Made by a program: the position numbers and the translations under genes. The notes below the pieces were generated by a model that did not search any database, had not been told where the DNA came from, and saw only the letters and a list, made by a program, of their open reading frames with translations. From Halobacteriales archaeon QS_6_71_20 (GTDB lineage Archaea; Halobacteriota; Halobacteria; Halobacteriales; Haloferacaceae), in the NCBI GenBank assembly GCA_003020945.1, contig PXRU01000017.1:62001-126000 (forward strand): DNA of 64,000 bases, given 5' to 3'. Positions 51,345 through 59,805 of the stretch are shown in pieces (the stretch's first letter is position 1; each line of letters starts with the position of its first letter).

Positions 51345-52135
51345 GCGAGGGCACTCTCGACGGGGCGACGGCGGGGCTATCGCGAACGACGAAGGTCCGG
51401 GCGGTACAGGCGGCCGTGCTCGTCTCCCTCGTCGTGTCCGTCGAGGTGGGCCCTCGGACCGGTGTCGTCGGCCGGACGACGCTCATCCCCCTGTCCGTAA
51501 TGGTCGAGGAGCTGCTCGGTCTGTTGGGCTCGGGGCAGTTGACCCCACACATCGTCCAGACGTTCGCGGCGGTGTTCGGAGCGTTCGCACTCGCGGTCGT
51601 TACCGGGGTGCCCGCGGGAATCGTGTTGTGGCGGGTGGACACGCTGAAACAGGTGCTCGACCCGTACCTGCTGATCTACTACGCCGTCCCGTTCTTCGCG
51701 TTCTATCCGCTGCTCATCTCGATCCTCGGACTGGGGATCGCGCCGATCCTCGCGATATCGTGGGGGTTCAGCGTCGTGATCGTCGTCACGAACACCGCGT
51801 CCGGACTCGCGCAGATCCCCGAGGCGTACACCGCCGCGGGACGCGACATGAACCTCAGCCGGTGGCAGATGCTGCGGTACGTGTACCTCCCGGCGTCGGT
51901 GCCGTACGTATTCACCGGACTGAAACTCGGCTTCGTCTACGCGCTCATCGGGACGATCGCGAGCGAGTTCATTCTCGCCGAGAGCGGCCTCGGCTGGCTC
52001 ATCTCGTACAACTACAACAACTTCGACGTTCCCGGGATGTACGCCGCGATGCTTCTGGTTATCTCGCTTGCGCTGGCGGTGAACACCGTACTCGCGCGCG
52101 TCGAGTCGCGCCTCTACCAGAGGGCCGTCGCATGA
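51341..52135 (+). CDS. ABC transporter permease, SsuC-like (first of two)
   Basis: 264 residues with about six helices. The EAA-like loop AYTAAGRDMNLSRWQMLRYV then LPASVPYVFTGLKLGFVYAL is the site contacted by the ATPase. Also YAVPFFAFYPLLISILGLGI and IASEFILAESGLGWLISYN. Not identical to the second permease, so a heterodimeric channel is likely. Starts with ATGA overlap; ends overlapping the next gene. Confidence 0.92.
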   Translation: MSEGTLDGATAGLSRTTKVRAVQAAVLVSLVVSVEVGPRTGVVGRTTLIPLSVMVEELLGLLGSGQLTPHIVQTFAAVFGAFALAVVTGVPAGIVLWRVDTLKQVLDPYLLIYYAVPFFAFYPLLISILGLGIAPILAISWGFSVVIVVTNTASGLAQIPEAYTAAGRDMNLSRWQMLRYVYLPASVPYVFTGLKLGFVYALIGTIASEFILAESGLGWLISYNYNNFDVPGMYAAMLLVISLALAVNTVLARVESRLYQRAVA

Positions 52136-52929
52136 GCGTCCGGGCCGCCGTCGTTCGCCGGATGGACGGAATCGACAGCGTTCGGGTCGGTCAGTTCCTC
52201 GTGCCGGTCGGCGTCCTCGTCGTCTGGCAGGCGCTCGTAGGCGTCACGAGCGGAGTCGCCTTCGCCGGGCCGGCGGCGACGTTCTCGGCACTCGTCGGGG
52301 GAATCGAAGCCGGGTGGCTCGCCACCGGGCTCCGACGAACCATGACGGAGCTCGTCGTCGCATACGTCCTCGCCGTGGTCGCGGGCCTCTGGATCGGTGT
52401 CGCGTTGGGCAGCAGCGACTTCTGGTCGGACGTGTTCGAACCGATCCTGATCGGGACGTACTCGATCCCCAAGGTGACACTGTTCCCGATGTTCCTGTTC
52501 GTCTTCCAGCTGGGAATGGACTCGAAGATCGCCTTCGGATGGTTTCACGGGGTGTTCCCCGTCGCCATCCTCACGATGAGCGCGATGACGACGGTCAGTG
52601 ACGAGCACCTGAAGGTCGCGCGCTCGCTGCGACTGTCGCGCTGGCAGACGTTCAGAGAGGTGATCGTCCCCTCGATCCTCCCGGGGCTCGTTATCGGGTT
52701 GCGGTTGGGGTTCAACCTCACCTTCCTCGGGATCGTTCTGGGGGAGATGTTCGCCGCCCGCGAGGGGCTCGGCTACACGCTCGTCGAGTTCATCGCTGGC
52801 GGTCAGATCGACCGGATCATGGCTATCATCGTCGTGTTGGTGGCCGTCGCGGCCGTCGTGAACGTCGGCTTCTTCGCGTTGGAATCGCGCCTGGGAGCGC
52901 GCGAACGCACTGCCGACATCAGGATGTGA
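52132..52929 (+). CDS. ABC transporter permease, SsuC-like (second of two)
   Basis: 265 residues. VGQFLVPVGVLVVWQALVG in the first helix, IGTYSIPKVTLFPMFLFVF, EAA-like loop VARSLRLSRWQTFREVIVPS then ILPGLVIGLRLGFNLTFLGI, GEMFAAREGLGYTLVEFIAG. Last gene of the operon, four-base overlap upstream. Its stop is 55 bases from the convergent regulator's end. Confidence 0.92.
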   Translation: MSVRAAVVRRMDGIDSVRVGQFLVPVGVLVVWQALVGVTSGVAFAGPAATFSALVGGIEAGWLATGLRRTMTELVVAYVLAVVAGLWIGVALGSSDFWSDVFEPILIGTYSIPKVTLFPMFLFVFQLGMDSKIAFGWFHGVFPVAILTMSAMTTVSDEHLKVARSLRLSRWQTFREVIVPSILPGLVIGLRLGFNLTFLGIVLGEMFAAREGLGYTLVEFIAGGQIDRIMAIIVVLVAVAAVVNVGFFALESRLGARERTADIRM

Positions 52930-52984
52930 TCGGGACTGGCGGGGGCGAGACCGTCCGTGTTCGCCTGCCGGCCGCGCTCCCCGG

Positions 52985-53632
52985 CTACGACCACGCCAAC
53001 GAGGGGCGACGGCCCTCCGCCGTCTCGTTCACCTCCAGGGCGTCGCGGAGCAGGCGCTCCTCCGCCTTGCGGAGGTGTTCGAGACAGGTCGCGCGGCTGA
53101 TGTCCAGCTGCTCGGCCAGCTCGTCGCTGTCCATCCGACGGGGCCACTCGAAGTAGCCGCCACGCAGCGCCGCCTCGATCACCTCTCGCTGCCGGTCGGT
53201 CAGCTGCGGCTCCGAACGCCCGATCCGGGTGAGCTTCCGAAGCGTCACCGTCCCGATCTCACGGAAGTCCTCGACGATCGACTTGAGATCCTCCCGTTCG
53301 AAGAACAGCACCGTGTAGACGCGCTCGCCGGCGGCGATCCGACTGCGCCGTCGGAGGATCCCGTGATTGCCGTACACAGCATCGTAGCCGCCGCAGGACT
53401 CCTTCGTCACCGCGATCGCGCTATCGTCGAGACGGACGTGCTGCTCCACCTGTTCGCTCCCGTCGAGCACCTGCTCGTACTCTTCGAGGCGACCCTCCGC
53501 GTGGAGCACGAACGTCACCTTGTGGTCGTGGAGCTCCTCGAAATCGACCTTGAGCGGCTCGTCGGCACGTTCGGCCAGCGTCGAGAGCACACACGACTTC
53601 TGCTGCCGGAGGTGAAGCTGTGCTTCGTACAT
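52985..53632 (-). CDS. Bacterio-opsin-activator-type HTH regulator
   Basis: 215 residues. The N-terminal part (MYEAQLHLRQQKSCVLSTLA; KVTFVLHAEGRLEEYEQVLD) is an input domain. The C-terminal HTH_10 module is LTDRQREVIEAALRGGYFEW, DELAEQLDISRATCLEHLRK and AEERLLRDALEVNE, the standard Bat/HTH_10 arrangement. It is convergent with the ABC operon, lies upstream in the direction of neither enzyme, and is the only regulator in the cluster. Control of the transporter and enzyme genes is inference. Confidence 0.88.
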   Translation of the reverse strand: MYEAQLHLRQQKSCVLSTLAERADEPLKVDFEELHDHKVTFVLHAEGRLEEYEQVLDGSEQVEQHVRLDDSAIAVTKESCGGYDAVYGNHGILRRRSRIAAGERVYTVLFFEREDLKSIVEDFREIGTVTLRKLTRIGRSEPQLTDRQREVIEAALRGGYFEWPRRMDSDELAEQLDISRATCLEHLRKAEERLLRDALEVNETAEGRRPSLAWS

Positions 53633-53720
53633 TGTGATCGACTGTCGCAGTTGTCCGTTCTGTCGTGTCGTCGGGCATAAACGTGCCGCCGAGGCGGCAC
53701 CCGCCGCCCTCGCCCTCGGG

Positions 53721-54824
53721 TCACTCCGCTCGCGATTCGGCGAGGTCAATCGCTGCCTCCGCGTCGACCGGACCACGCTCCGCGAGCGCGTCCAGCAGCC
53801 CCGACACACGTTCGTCGGTCGGCTCGACGCCCGCCCGCTCGAGCAGCGCGCGCGCGCCGCCGCGACCGGTCCCCTCGCCGAACAGCAGGCGTCGCCCCCC
53901 GCCGAAGTCTGCGGGCGCGAACGGCTCGAACGTCGCCGGCTCGCGCACCATCGCCGCGGTGTGGATCCCCGACTCGTGTTCGGTCACCTCCCGTCCGAGC
54001 ACCGCTTTCCGGGGCTCGACGGACTCGTCGAGCTCGTCGAGGACCGCCGTACACGCGGGGATCACCCGCTCGGTGTCGACCCCGAACTCCACGCCGAGGT
54101 CGGTCGTGCCGGCGACGACCACCTCCTCCAGAGCGGCGTTCCCCGCGCGCTCGCCCAGCGAGGCGACGCTCACGTCGATCCGGCCGACGCCGTGATCGCA
54201 GGCGGCGAGCGCGTTCGCGGTCGCGACGCCGAGGTCGTCGTGGAAGTGGACGCCCGCCCGCGAGAGGTCGACCGACGCCCCGAGCGCCGACAGCAACTCG
54301 TGGACCGTGTGTGGTGTTCGCGCCCCGACGGTGTCCGCCAGCGACACCGTCGGCACGTCCGGAACCCGCTCGAACGCCTCGATGAGCGCCGAGGGCTCGG
54401 TCCGGAAGGCGTCAACGAGCGTCACGTGCGGGGTCGCACCGCCGTCGCGGACGCGTTCGACGGCGGCGACGAGCATCTCGAACGCGGTCTCTCGGGACTC
54501 GTCCAACACGTGACCCAATTGGAGGTCGGACACCGGCACCATCACCTCGATCACGTCCGCCTCCGCCGTCAGCGCGGCGTCCACGTCGCCGGCGACGGCT
54601 CGTGCGAGCGCAACGATCCGGGCCTTCACGTCGGCGTCGCACGCGAGCCGGCGGACCGTCTCACGATCGGACTCGCCGGTGACGGGGAAGCCGGCCTGTA
54701 TCAGTTCGACGCCGAGGTCGTCGAGCGCGCGACCGGCGGCGACCCGCTGTTCGATCCCGTACGACCGCCCGGGCATCTGGTCCCCCTCGCGCAGCGTCAC
54801 GTCACACAGTGTCGGCGTCGCCAT
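53721..54824 (-). CDS. Homocitrate/isopropylmalate synthase-like (DRE-TIM) enzyme
   Basis: 367 residues. TIM-barrel Claisen-condensing enzyme of the LeuA/NifV/CimA family. N-terminal signature DVTLREGDQMPGRSYGIEQR, ELIQAGFPVTGESD, the metal-binding HFHDDLGVATANALAA and SVASLGERAGNAALEEVVVA, then HESGIHTAAM. It lacks the C-terminal LeuA regulatory domain (short form, like homocitrate synthase). The acceptor keto acid cannot be read from the sequence. It is one base from the CoA-transferase gene (transcribed first), so the two probably act in one pathway on an acyl-CoA substrate. Confidence 0.88.
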   Translation of the reverse strand: MATPTLCDVTLREGDQMPGRSYGIEQRVAAGRALDDLGVELIQAGFPVTGESDRETVRRLACDADVKARIVALARAVAGDVDAALTAEADVIEVMVPVSDLQLGHVLDESRETAFEMLVAAVERVRDGGATPHVTLVDAFRTEPSALIEAFERVPDVPTVSLADTVGARTPHTVHELLSALGASVDLSRAGVHFHDDLGVATANALAACDHGVGRIDVSVASLGERAGNAALEEVVVAGTTDLGVEFGVDTERVIPACTAVLDELDESVEPRKAVLGREVTEHESGIHTAAMVREPATFEPFAPADFGGGRRLLFGEGTGRGGARALLERAGVEPTDERVSGLLDALAERGPVDAEAAIDLAESRAE

Positions 54825-54825
54825 C

Positions 54826-56040
54826 TCAGATCACCCCATCGTCGACGAGCGCCTCGTAGGTGGCCGCGTCCAGCCCCAGTTCCTCGCGGAACACCGCCTC
54901 GTTGTGCTCGCCGTGACCGGGACCGGCGCGCTCGATGGCGCCGGGCGTGCGCGAGAACTTCGGGACGGGGGCGACCGTCCGTAGCTCCCCGAGGTCCGGG
55001 TCGGTGACGGTGACGATGTCGTCGCGGGCGCGATACTGCTCGTCCTCGTAGATGTCGGCGATGTCGTACACCGGACCGACGATCGCGTCGTTGGCCTCCA
55101 TGACCTCGATGGCATCGGCGGTGGCGCGCTCGCGGGTCCACGACTCGATGATCTCATCGAGCGCCTCCGCGTGCTCCACGCGGGCGTCGTTGTCGAGGAA
55201 CCGGGCGTCGTCGACGAGATCCGGCCGGTCGATCGCCTCGGCGACGTTCTCGAAGGTCCGCCGGGAGGAGGCGGACACGGCGAGGTAACCGTCGGCGGTT
55301 TCATAGACGTTGCGTGGGGCGGCGCTGGGGTGACGGTTGCCGGTGCGCTCGGGGACCCGGTCCAGGCGGTCGTACGCCTCCACGTCGCCGACGAACAGCC
55401 GGAACAGCGGCTCGTACAGGCTCACGTCGATAACCTGGCCCTCGCCGCTTCCGCCGCGGCCGACGTCGCGCTCGAAGATCGCGAACATCGCCGCCTGCAC
55501 GGCGAACTGCGCGGCGGTGATGTCCGCGAGGCTGATCGGCGGCAGGAGCGGCTCGCTGTCCGGGAACCCGTTCACCGAGGCCCACCCGGAGATCCCCTCC
55601 GCGATGGTGCCGAAGCCCGGCTTCTCCGCGCGCGGGCCGGTCTGACCGTAGCCCGACAGGCGAACCACCACGAGCTCCTCGTTCTCCTCGCGCAGGCGCT
55701 CGGGTCCGATCCCCCACCCTTCGAGGGTGCCGGGGCGGAAGTTCTCGAGGAACAGGTCCGCGTCCTCGACCAGATCACACAGCAGCGCGCTCCCCGCCTC
55801 GGTGCTCAGATCGAGCGTGATACACCGCTTGTTCCGGCCGAGCGACTTCCACCACAGCGAGCTGTCGCCGTCGAACGGCGGCCACTCGCGGATCGGATCG
55901 GGGTGCTCTGGGTGTTCGACCATCACCACGTCCGCGCCGAAGTCACCCAGCTGGTTGGTTGCGAAGCCGCCGCTTATCATTCCCGAACAGTCGACGACGC
56001 GTAACCCGTCGAGCGGGCCGTCTCGGTGTCGTGCAGTCAT
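54826..56040 (-). CDS. Class III (CaiB/BaiF-type) CoA transferase
   Basis: 404 residues. Family stretches: GLRVVDCSGMISGGFATNQL, FGADVVMVEHPEHPDPIREW, SLWWKSLGRNKRCITLDLST, ADLFLENFRPGTLEGWGIGP and VIDVSLYEPLFRLFVGDVEA. The nucleophilic Asp of formyl-CoA transferase seems to fall in the SLYEP stretch, where a Glu stands; my alignment is by eye and may be off. Transfers CoA between carboxylic acids. First gene of the pair with the DRE-TIM synthase. Substrate unknown. Confidence 0.9.
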   Translation of the reverse strand: MTARHRDGPLDGLRVVDCSGMISGGFATNQLGDFGADVVMVEHPEHPDPIREWPPFDGDSSLWWKSLGRNKRCITLDLSTEAGSALLCDLVEDADLFLENFRPGTLEGWGIGPERLREENEELVVVRLSGYGQTGPRAEKPGFGTIAEGISGWASVNGFPDSEPLLPPISLADITAAQFAVQAAMFAIFERDVGRGGSGEGQVIDVSLYEPLFRLFVGDVEAYDRLDRVPERTGNRHPSAAPRNVYETADGYLAVSASSRRTFENVAEAIDRPDLVDDARFLDNDARVEHAEALDEIIESWTRERATADAIEVMEANDAIVGPVYDIADIYEDEQYRARDDIVTVTDPDLGELRTVAPVPKFSRTPGAIERAGPGHGEHNEAVFREELGLDAATYEALVDDGVI

Positions 56041-56174
56041 AGATTCGATAACTCGGTGACGCAGGAGACGGCACTTAAAAGGCCCGCCGTCGGAAAGAGC
56101 GTTGTTCCATCGCTCGTCGGCTCTTTATCAGTCTCCGACGGGCGCGGTGGCGTCGCCCGGCGACGCGACGCCGA

Positions 56175-56600
56175 TCAGGAGCCGGTGAAGTCGATCCGGC
56201 TGCCGCCGCCTTCGTCCGTGTCAGCGCCGCTGGGGCCGAGATGCTCGAAGGCGTACTCCTCGTCGTCGAGGTACACGCCGCCGTCGGCGACGGTCACGTC
56301 CACCTCCTCCATCATCGACCCCTCACAGGGACCGAAGTCGCAGTAGCCGGTGTCGAGTTGGAACGTCGCGCCGTGTCTCCGACACCACACCTCGCCGTTC
56401 GTGACGCGGGCGCCCTCGCCCGTGTCGAGTCGGACGTCCGTCCAGTGCCGGCAGTAGTTCCGGTAGGCGACGACCGTCCCGTCGGACAGCTGCGTCAGGA
56501 ACGCCTCGCCCAGCGCTCCCTCGTCGTCGCGGACGGTGAAAAGCAGCGTCTCCCCCTCGGGGACGTCCTCGACGTCGGCGACGCGCTCTGACTCGTCCAT
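56175..56600 (-). CDS. Rieske-type [2Fe-2S] ferredoxin-like protein
   Basis: 141 residues. Rieske ligands: YCRHWTDVRLD and WCRRHGATFQLDTGYCDFG, each supplying Cys and His (CxH and CxxH). The acidic C-terminal tail is ADTDEGGGSRIDFTGS. Such small soluble proteins serve as electron donors to oxygenases or as NirD-like partners; the partner is not evident. Lies between the CoA transferase and pabC, same strand; a separate promoter is likely. Confidence 0.88.
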   Translation of the reverse strand: MDESERVADVEDVPEGETLLFTVRDDEGALGEAFLTQLSDGTVVAYRNYCRHWTDVRLDTGEGARVTNGEVWCRRHGATFQLDTGYCDFGPCEGSMMEEVDVTVADGGVYLDDEEYAFEHLGPSGADTDEGGGSRIDFTGS

Positions 56601-56634
56601 ACCGGGGACAGCGGCCGCACGCTTGTATGCCTCC

Positions 56635-57648
56635 CTATTCCGGCGACGTGTCGGCGTCTCCGACCCCGTCGCCGGCGGCGCTCCCGCCATCGTGGCCGTC
56701 ACGGCTCCCGTCGTTGTCGCCGTCACGGCCCCCGCCGCCGTAACACTCGGCCTCGACGCGCTCGTCGTAGAGCCGCGAGAGCAGCGTCGTCACCGGTCCG
56801 CCTCCGACCTCGACGCCGTCGTACGTCCCGACCGGACGTAGCTCCCGGATCGAGGAGGCGAGGAACGCCTCGTCGGCGTCGCGCACGTCGTCGGGGGTGT
56901 ACGTCCCCTCCTCGACCGGGAACCCCTCCTCGCGGGCGATGTCGAGCACTTCCGCCCGCGTGACGCCCGGGAGGACGGGGCCGGACAGCGACGGGGTGCG
57001 GATGGCGTCGTCGGCGACGAGAAACAGGTTCGCGGTCGAGCACTCGGCGACGTGTCCCTCGTCGTCGAGCAGCACCGCCTCGTCGGCGCCCGTCACCCGC
57101 GTCTCGGCGCGGGCGAGGACGTTGTTGAGGTAGTTGTGCGTCTTCGCGTCGGCGGGGATCGCCCGGTCGGGCACCGGTCGGACGGACACCGTCTGCAGCG
57201 TCGCGGGACCCTCCCACGTCGACTCGCCGCCGCGGTCGGGGCGGCCGCCGCGGGGGAGCGGCGCCACGACGACGACGACGGTCGGCTCCGTCTCCGCCGG
57301 CGACGGCGGCGCGAACCCGGCCGTCTCCCCGCGCGTGACCGACAGCCGAACGGCGGCGTCGGCCAGGTCGTTCGCCCGGAGCGTGTCGCGCACCCGCGCC
57401 TCGAGGTCCAGCGACGACAGCCCGAGGTCGTCGGCCGGCATCCCGAGCGCTTCGAGCGAGCCGAACAGGCGGTCGACGTGGGCGTCCCACCGCCAGAGCT
57501 CGCCGCCGTACGCCCGCACCGTCTCGAAGGCGGCGTCGCCGTACCGGAACCCCCGGTCCGTCACCGACACCGAGGCCTCCTCCGCGGGAACGATCTCGCC
57601 GTCGACGTGATAACGACGGTCGCCGTCGCCGTCGGGGTCCTCACGCAT
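56635..57648 (-). CDS. pabC: Class IV aminotransferase, aminodeoxychorismate lyase-like (PabC)
   Basis: 337 residues, PLP enzyme. VSVTDRGFRYGDAAFETVRA near the N-terminus, the PLP lysine in IPADAKTHNYLNNVLAR, EAVLLDDEGHVAECSTANLF and VLPGVTRAEVLDIAREEGFP. An unusual Gly/Asp-rich tail of about 40 residues follows (GDNDGSRDGHDGGSAAGDGV). In haloarchaea this gene is the last of pabB-pabA-pabC, making p-aminobenzoate. The upstream 57641-57889 frame looks like the scar of the two missing genes and overlaps pabC by eight bases. It could also act as a branched-chain aminotransferase. Confidence 0.85.
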   Translation of the reverse strand: MREDPDGDGDRRYHVDGEIVPAEEASVSVTDRGFRYGDAAFETVRAYGGELWRWDAHVDRLFGSLEALGMPADDLGLSSLDLEARVRDTLRANDLADAAVRLSVTRGETAGFAPPSPAETEPTVVVVVAPLPRGGRPDRGGESTWEGPATLQTVSVRPVPDRAIPADAKTHNYLNNVLARAETRVTGADEAVLLDDEGHVAECSTANLFLVADDAIRTPSLSGPVLPGVTRAEVLDIAREEGFPVEEGTYTPDDVRDADEAFLASSIRELRPVGTYDGVEVGGGPVTTLLSRLYDERVEAECYGGGGRDGDNDGSRDGHDGGSAAGDGVGDADTSPE

Positions 57649-57889
57649 CCGTCACCACCCCGCGGTCGTCGTCGGTCCACGCCGTCTCCGCGGGCGTCGG
57701 GGGGAGCGCGTCGCGCTCGATACACAGCGAGCGGTAGCGTCCGACAGAGACGCGGTCCGGGAGGTCGGCGAACCCGCCCGTCCGTAGTCGGGGGAGGCCG
57801 CGGTCGTCGACGGCGGCCCGACGCTCGACGGAGATCCGGGCGTCGGCCGCGAGCCGGCGGAACGACTCGCGTGACGTGATCGTTTCCAT
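57641..57889 (-). pseudogene. Scar of deleted pabB and pabA (fused fragments)
   Basis: 82-residue frame. METITSRESFRRLAADARI matches my memory of a PabB N-terminus and AAVDDRGLPRLR an internal PabB segment. GGFADLPDRVSVGRYRSL followed by CIERDALPPTPAETAWTDDD and RGVV matches the C-terminal part of PabA/TrpG glutaminases (VGRYHSL, TAWTDD, RGVV) but lacks the His-Pro-Glu end. So pieces of two genes normally totalling about 2 kb are joined in 249 bp. The stop overlaps the pabC start. The product should be non-functional. Confidence 0.6.
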
Positions 57890-57976
57890 GCGGAGCCGTT
57901 CGTCGGCAGGGAGAAAGCGGGTTCGGTTCGGCGACTATGACCTTCGGCTCGGCGGCTACGACCTTTGACCCGGTAG

Positions 57977-58738
57977 CTACGACTCGAACTCGCGCGCGCG
58001 GTCGACCCAGCGGTTCACCCGCTTCTCGGAGACGGTCGTCCGCTCGGCGACGTCGGCGACGTCGGCGTCGACGAGGTCCGCGACCGTCTCGATCCCGATC
58101 TCCCCCAGGCGCTCGGCGTAGGCGGGGCCGATCCCCTTGATCTCGTCGACGGGGACGCCGTCGTCGTCGGCCGTTTCCCCGTTGGCCGTCTCCTCGTCAG
58201 TCATCTCTTCGTCGGCCGTCTCCTCGTCGGCCGGTTCGAGGTCGTCCACGTCCGTCGTGACGTCCCCGGACTCCGGGCCGGCGGCCTCGGCCGGCTCGGC
58301 GGCCGCCGCCGGCTCCTCGCTCGCCTCGGCCTCGTCGACCATCGACTCCGTCGAGGCGGCGGCGTCCGTCCCCGCGGCGGCGGCGTCGTCCTCGTCAGCC
58401 GCCGGCTCGCGCTCGGTCTCCCCCGTCCCGGCGTCCGACTCGTCGTCGGAGCCGTCCTCGAACGCCTCCGTTCCGTGGGTGCCGGTCGCCTCCGCCGGCT
58501 CCGCCGCCCCCTCGTGGTCCGCGTCGACGACCGACCCGGTGGAGCCGGCGGCGTCCGTCCCCCCGGCGGCCGACTCCTCTGCCCCGTCCGGCCCGTCAGT
58601 CCCCTTGACCGCGGCCTCGGTCTCCGCGTCGGGCTCCGTCCGCTCCCGTTCGACGGTCACGGAGGCGTCGCCCCCCCTGCTATCCTCGTCTGTGCGCCCG
58701 ATCCCCAACAGGCGCTTGACCGCTCCGAGTAATCCCAT
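57977..58738 (-). CDS. Acidic protein with C-terminal helix-hairpin-helix
   Basis: 253 residues. A short basic N-terminus (MGLLGAVKRLLGIGRTDEDS) precedes about 165 residues of low-complexity Glu/Asp/Ala/Thr linker. The last ~60 residues hold a helix-hairpin-helix (VPVDEIKGIGPAYAERLGEI; ETVADLVDADVADVAERTTV; RVNRWVDRAREFES) of the type that binds DNA nonspecifically. Function unknown; such proteins are common in haloarchaea. Codon and residue bias match the chromosome. It lies upstream of the pab scar and downstream of aroE, same strand. Confidence 0.8.
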   Translation of the reverse strand: MGLLGAVKRLLGIGRTDEDSRGGDASVTVERERTEPDAETEAAVKGTDGPDGAEESAAGGTDAAGSTGSVVDADHEGAAEPAEATGTHGTEAFEDGSDDESDAGTGETEREPAADEDDAAAAGTDAAASTESMVDEAEASEEPAAAAEPAEAAGPESGDVTTDVDDLEPADEETADEEMTDEETANGETADDDGVPVDEIKGIGPAYAERLGEIGIETVADLVDADVADVAERTTVSEKRVNRWVDRAREFES

Positions 58739-58821
58739 GCCGTCGGACCCCACGCCGTCGGCTTTTAAAAAACCAACGGCGGGCGGCGGGAAAACCCCGC
58801 GAGCGCCGCCGAGCGCCGGCG

Positions 58822-59658
58822 TCACTCCAGCGCGGCCCGGAGCGCGTCGTTCATCGCGTCCACCGGGGCGTCCGCGCCGGTCCACCGCTCGAACGCCTCG
58901 ACACCCTGGAACAGCAGCATCCACGCCCCGTCCACCGTGGTCGCGCCCGCGGCGCGGGCGTCGCGGAGCAGCCGGGTCTCCAGCGGGGCGTACACCGCGT
59001 CAAGCACCGCGAGGTCGGCGTGGAGCAGGCCGGCGGGGACCGGCGTCTCGTCGGTCTCCATCCCGACGGTCGTCGCGTTCACCAGCAGGTCCGCGTCCGG
59101 CACCCGCCCGGCGAGGCTGTCGAGCCCGCCCGCGGTGACGGTGCCGATGTCGGCGGTCGGGTCCGCGGGCGCCTCCCGCACCGCCGCCGCCAGCTCCTCG
59201 GCGCGCTCGGCGGTCCGGTTGGCGACGTGGAGGGACGCGGCCCCCTCGGCGAGCGCGAACGCCGCGGCCCGCCCCGCCCCCCCGGCGCCGACGACGACCG
59301 CGTCGGCCCCCTCGCGCGCGACGCCGTGGTAGTCGAACGCCCGCCGGACGCCCACGACGTCGGTGTTGTACCCCCGCGGGGGGTCCGTCGAACAGTCGAC
59401 GGTGTTCACCGCCCCCACCGCCGCCGCGAGGTCGGCCGGCTCGACGGCCGCCAGCACGTCCCGCTTGAACGGCACCGTCACGTTCACGCCGGCGACGCCG
59501 AGCGTCGACGCCGCCTCGATCGCCGCCGCGCCCGCGTCGGCGTCCGGCTCGAAGGTGACGTAGCGCGCGTCGATCCCGAGCGCGTCGTACGCCGCCTCGT
59601 GCATCGGCGGCGACAGCGAGTGCCCTACCGGGTTCCCGACGAGTCCGTACACGTCCAT
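58822..59658 (-). CDS. aroE: Shikimate dehydrogenase
   Basis: NADP-dependent reduction of 3-dehydroshikimate in the aromatic amino acid pathway. 278 residues from ATG 59658 ([20 protein letters not shown]), chosen over an upstream in-frame ATG because it begins at the family N-terminus. Motifs: [18 protein letters not shown] (catalytic Lys), [11 protein letters not shown] (catalytic Asp), [33 protein letters not shown] and [14 protein letters not shown]. pabC nearby also draws on chorismate. Confidence 0.95.
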   Translation of the reverse strand: MDVYGLVGNPVGHSLSPPMHEAAYDALGIDARYVTFEPDADAGAAAIEAASTLGVAGVNVTVPFKRDVLAAVEPADLAAAVGAVNTVDCSTDPPRGYNTDVVGVRRAFDYHGVAREGADAVVVGAGGAGRAAAFALAEGAASLHVANRTAERAEELAAAVREAPADPTADIGTVTAGGLDSLAGRVPDADLLVNATTVGMETDETPVPAGLLHADLAVLDAVYAPLETRLLRDARAAGATTVDGAWMLLFQGVEAFERWTGADAPVDAMNDALRAALE

Positions 59659-59805
59659 GTCTCCGGCCCCGCGGTCGGGAGACATAAATCACGCCACCTC
59701 CGGCGGCGAGCGCGGGGGGTCGCTCGCGTCCCCGGCGGCGTCGACCGTTCCGGCGCCGCGTAACGAAACGCAAGAATAAGGGGGACCCCCGGGAACCTGG
59801 CGACA

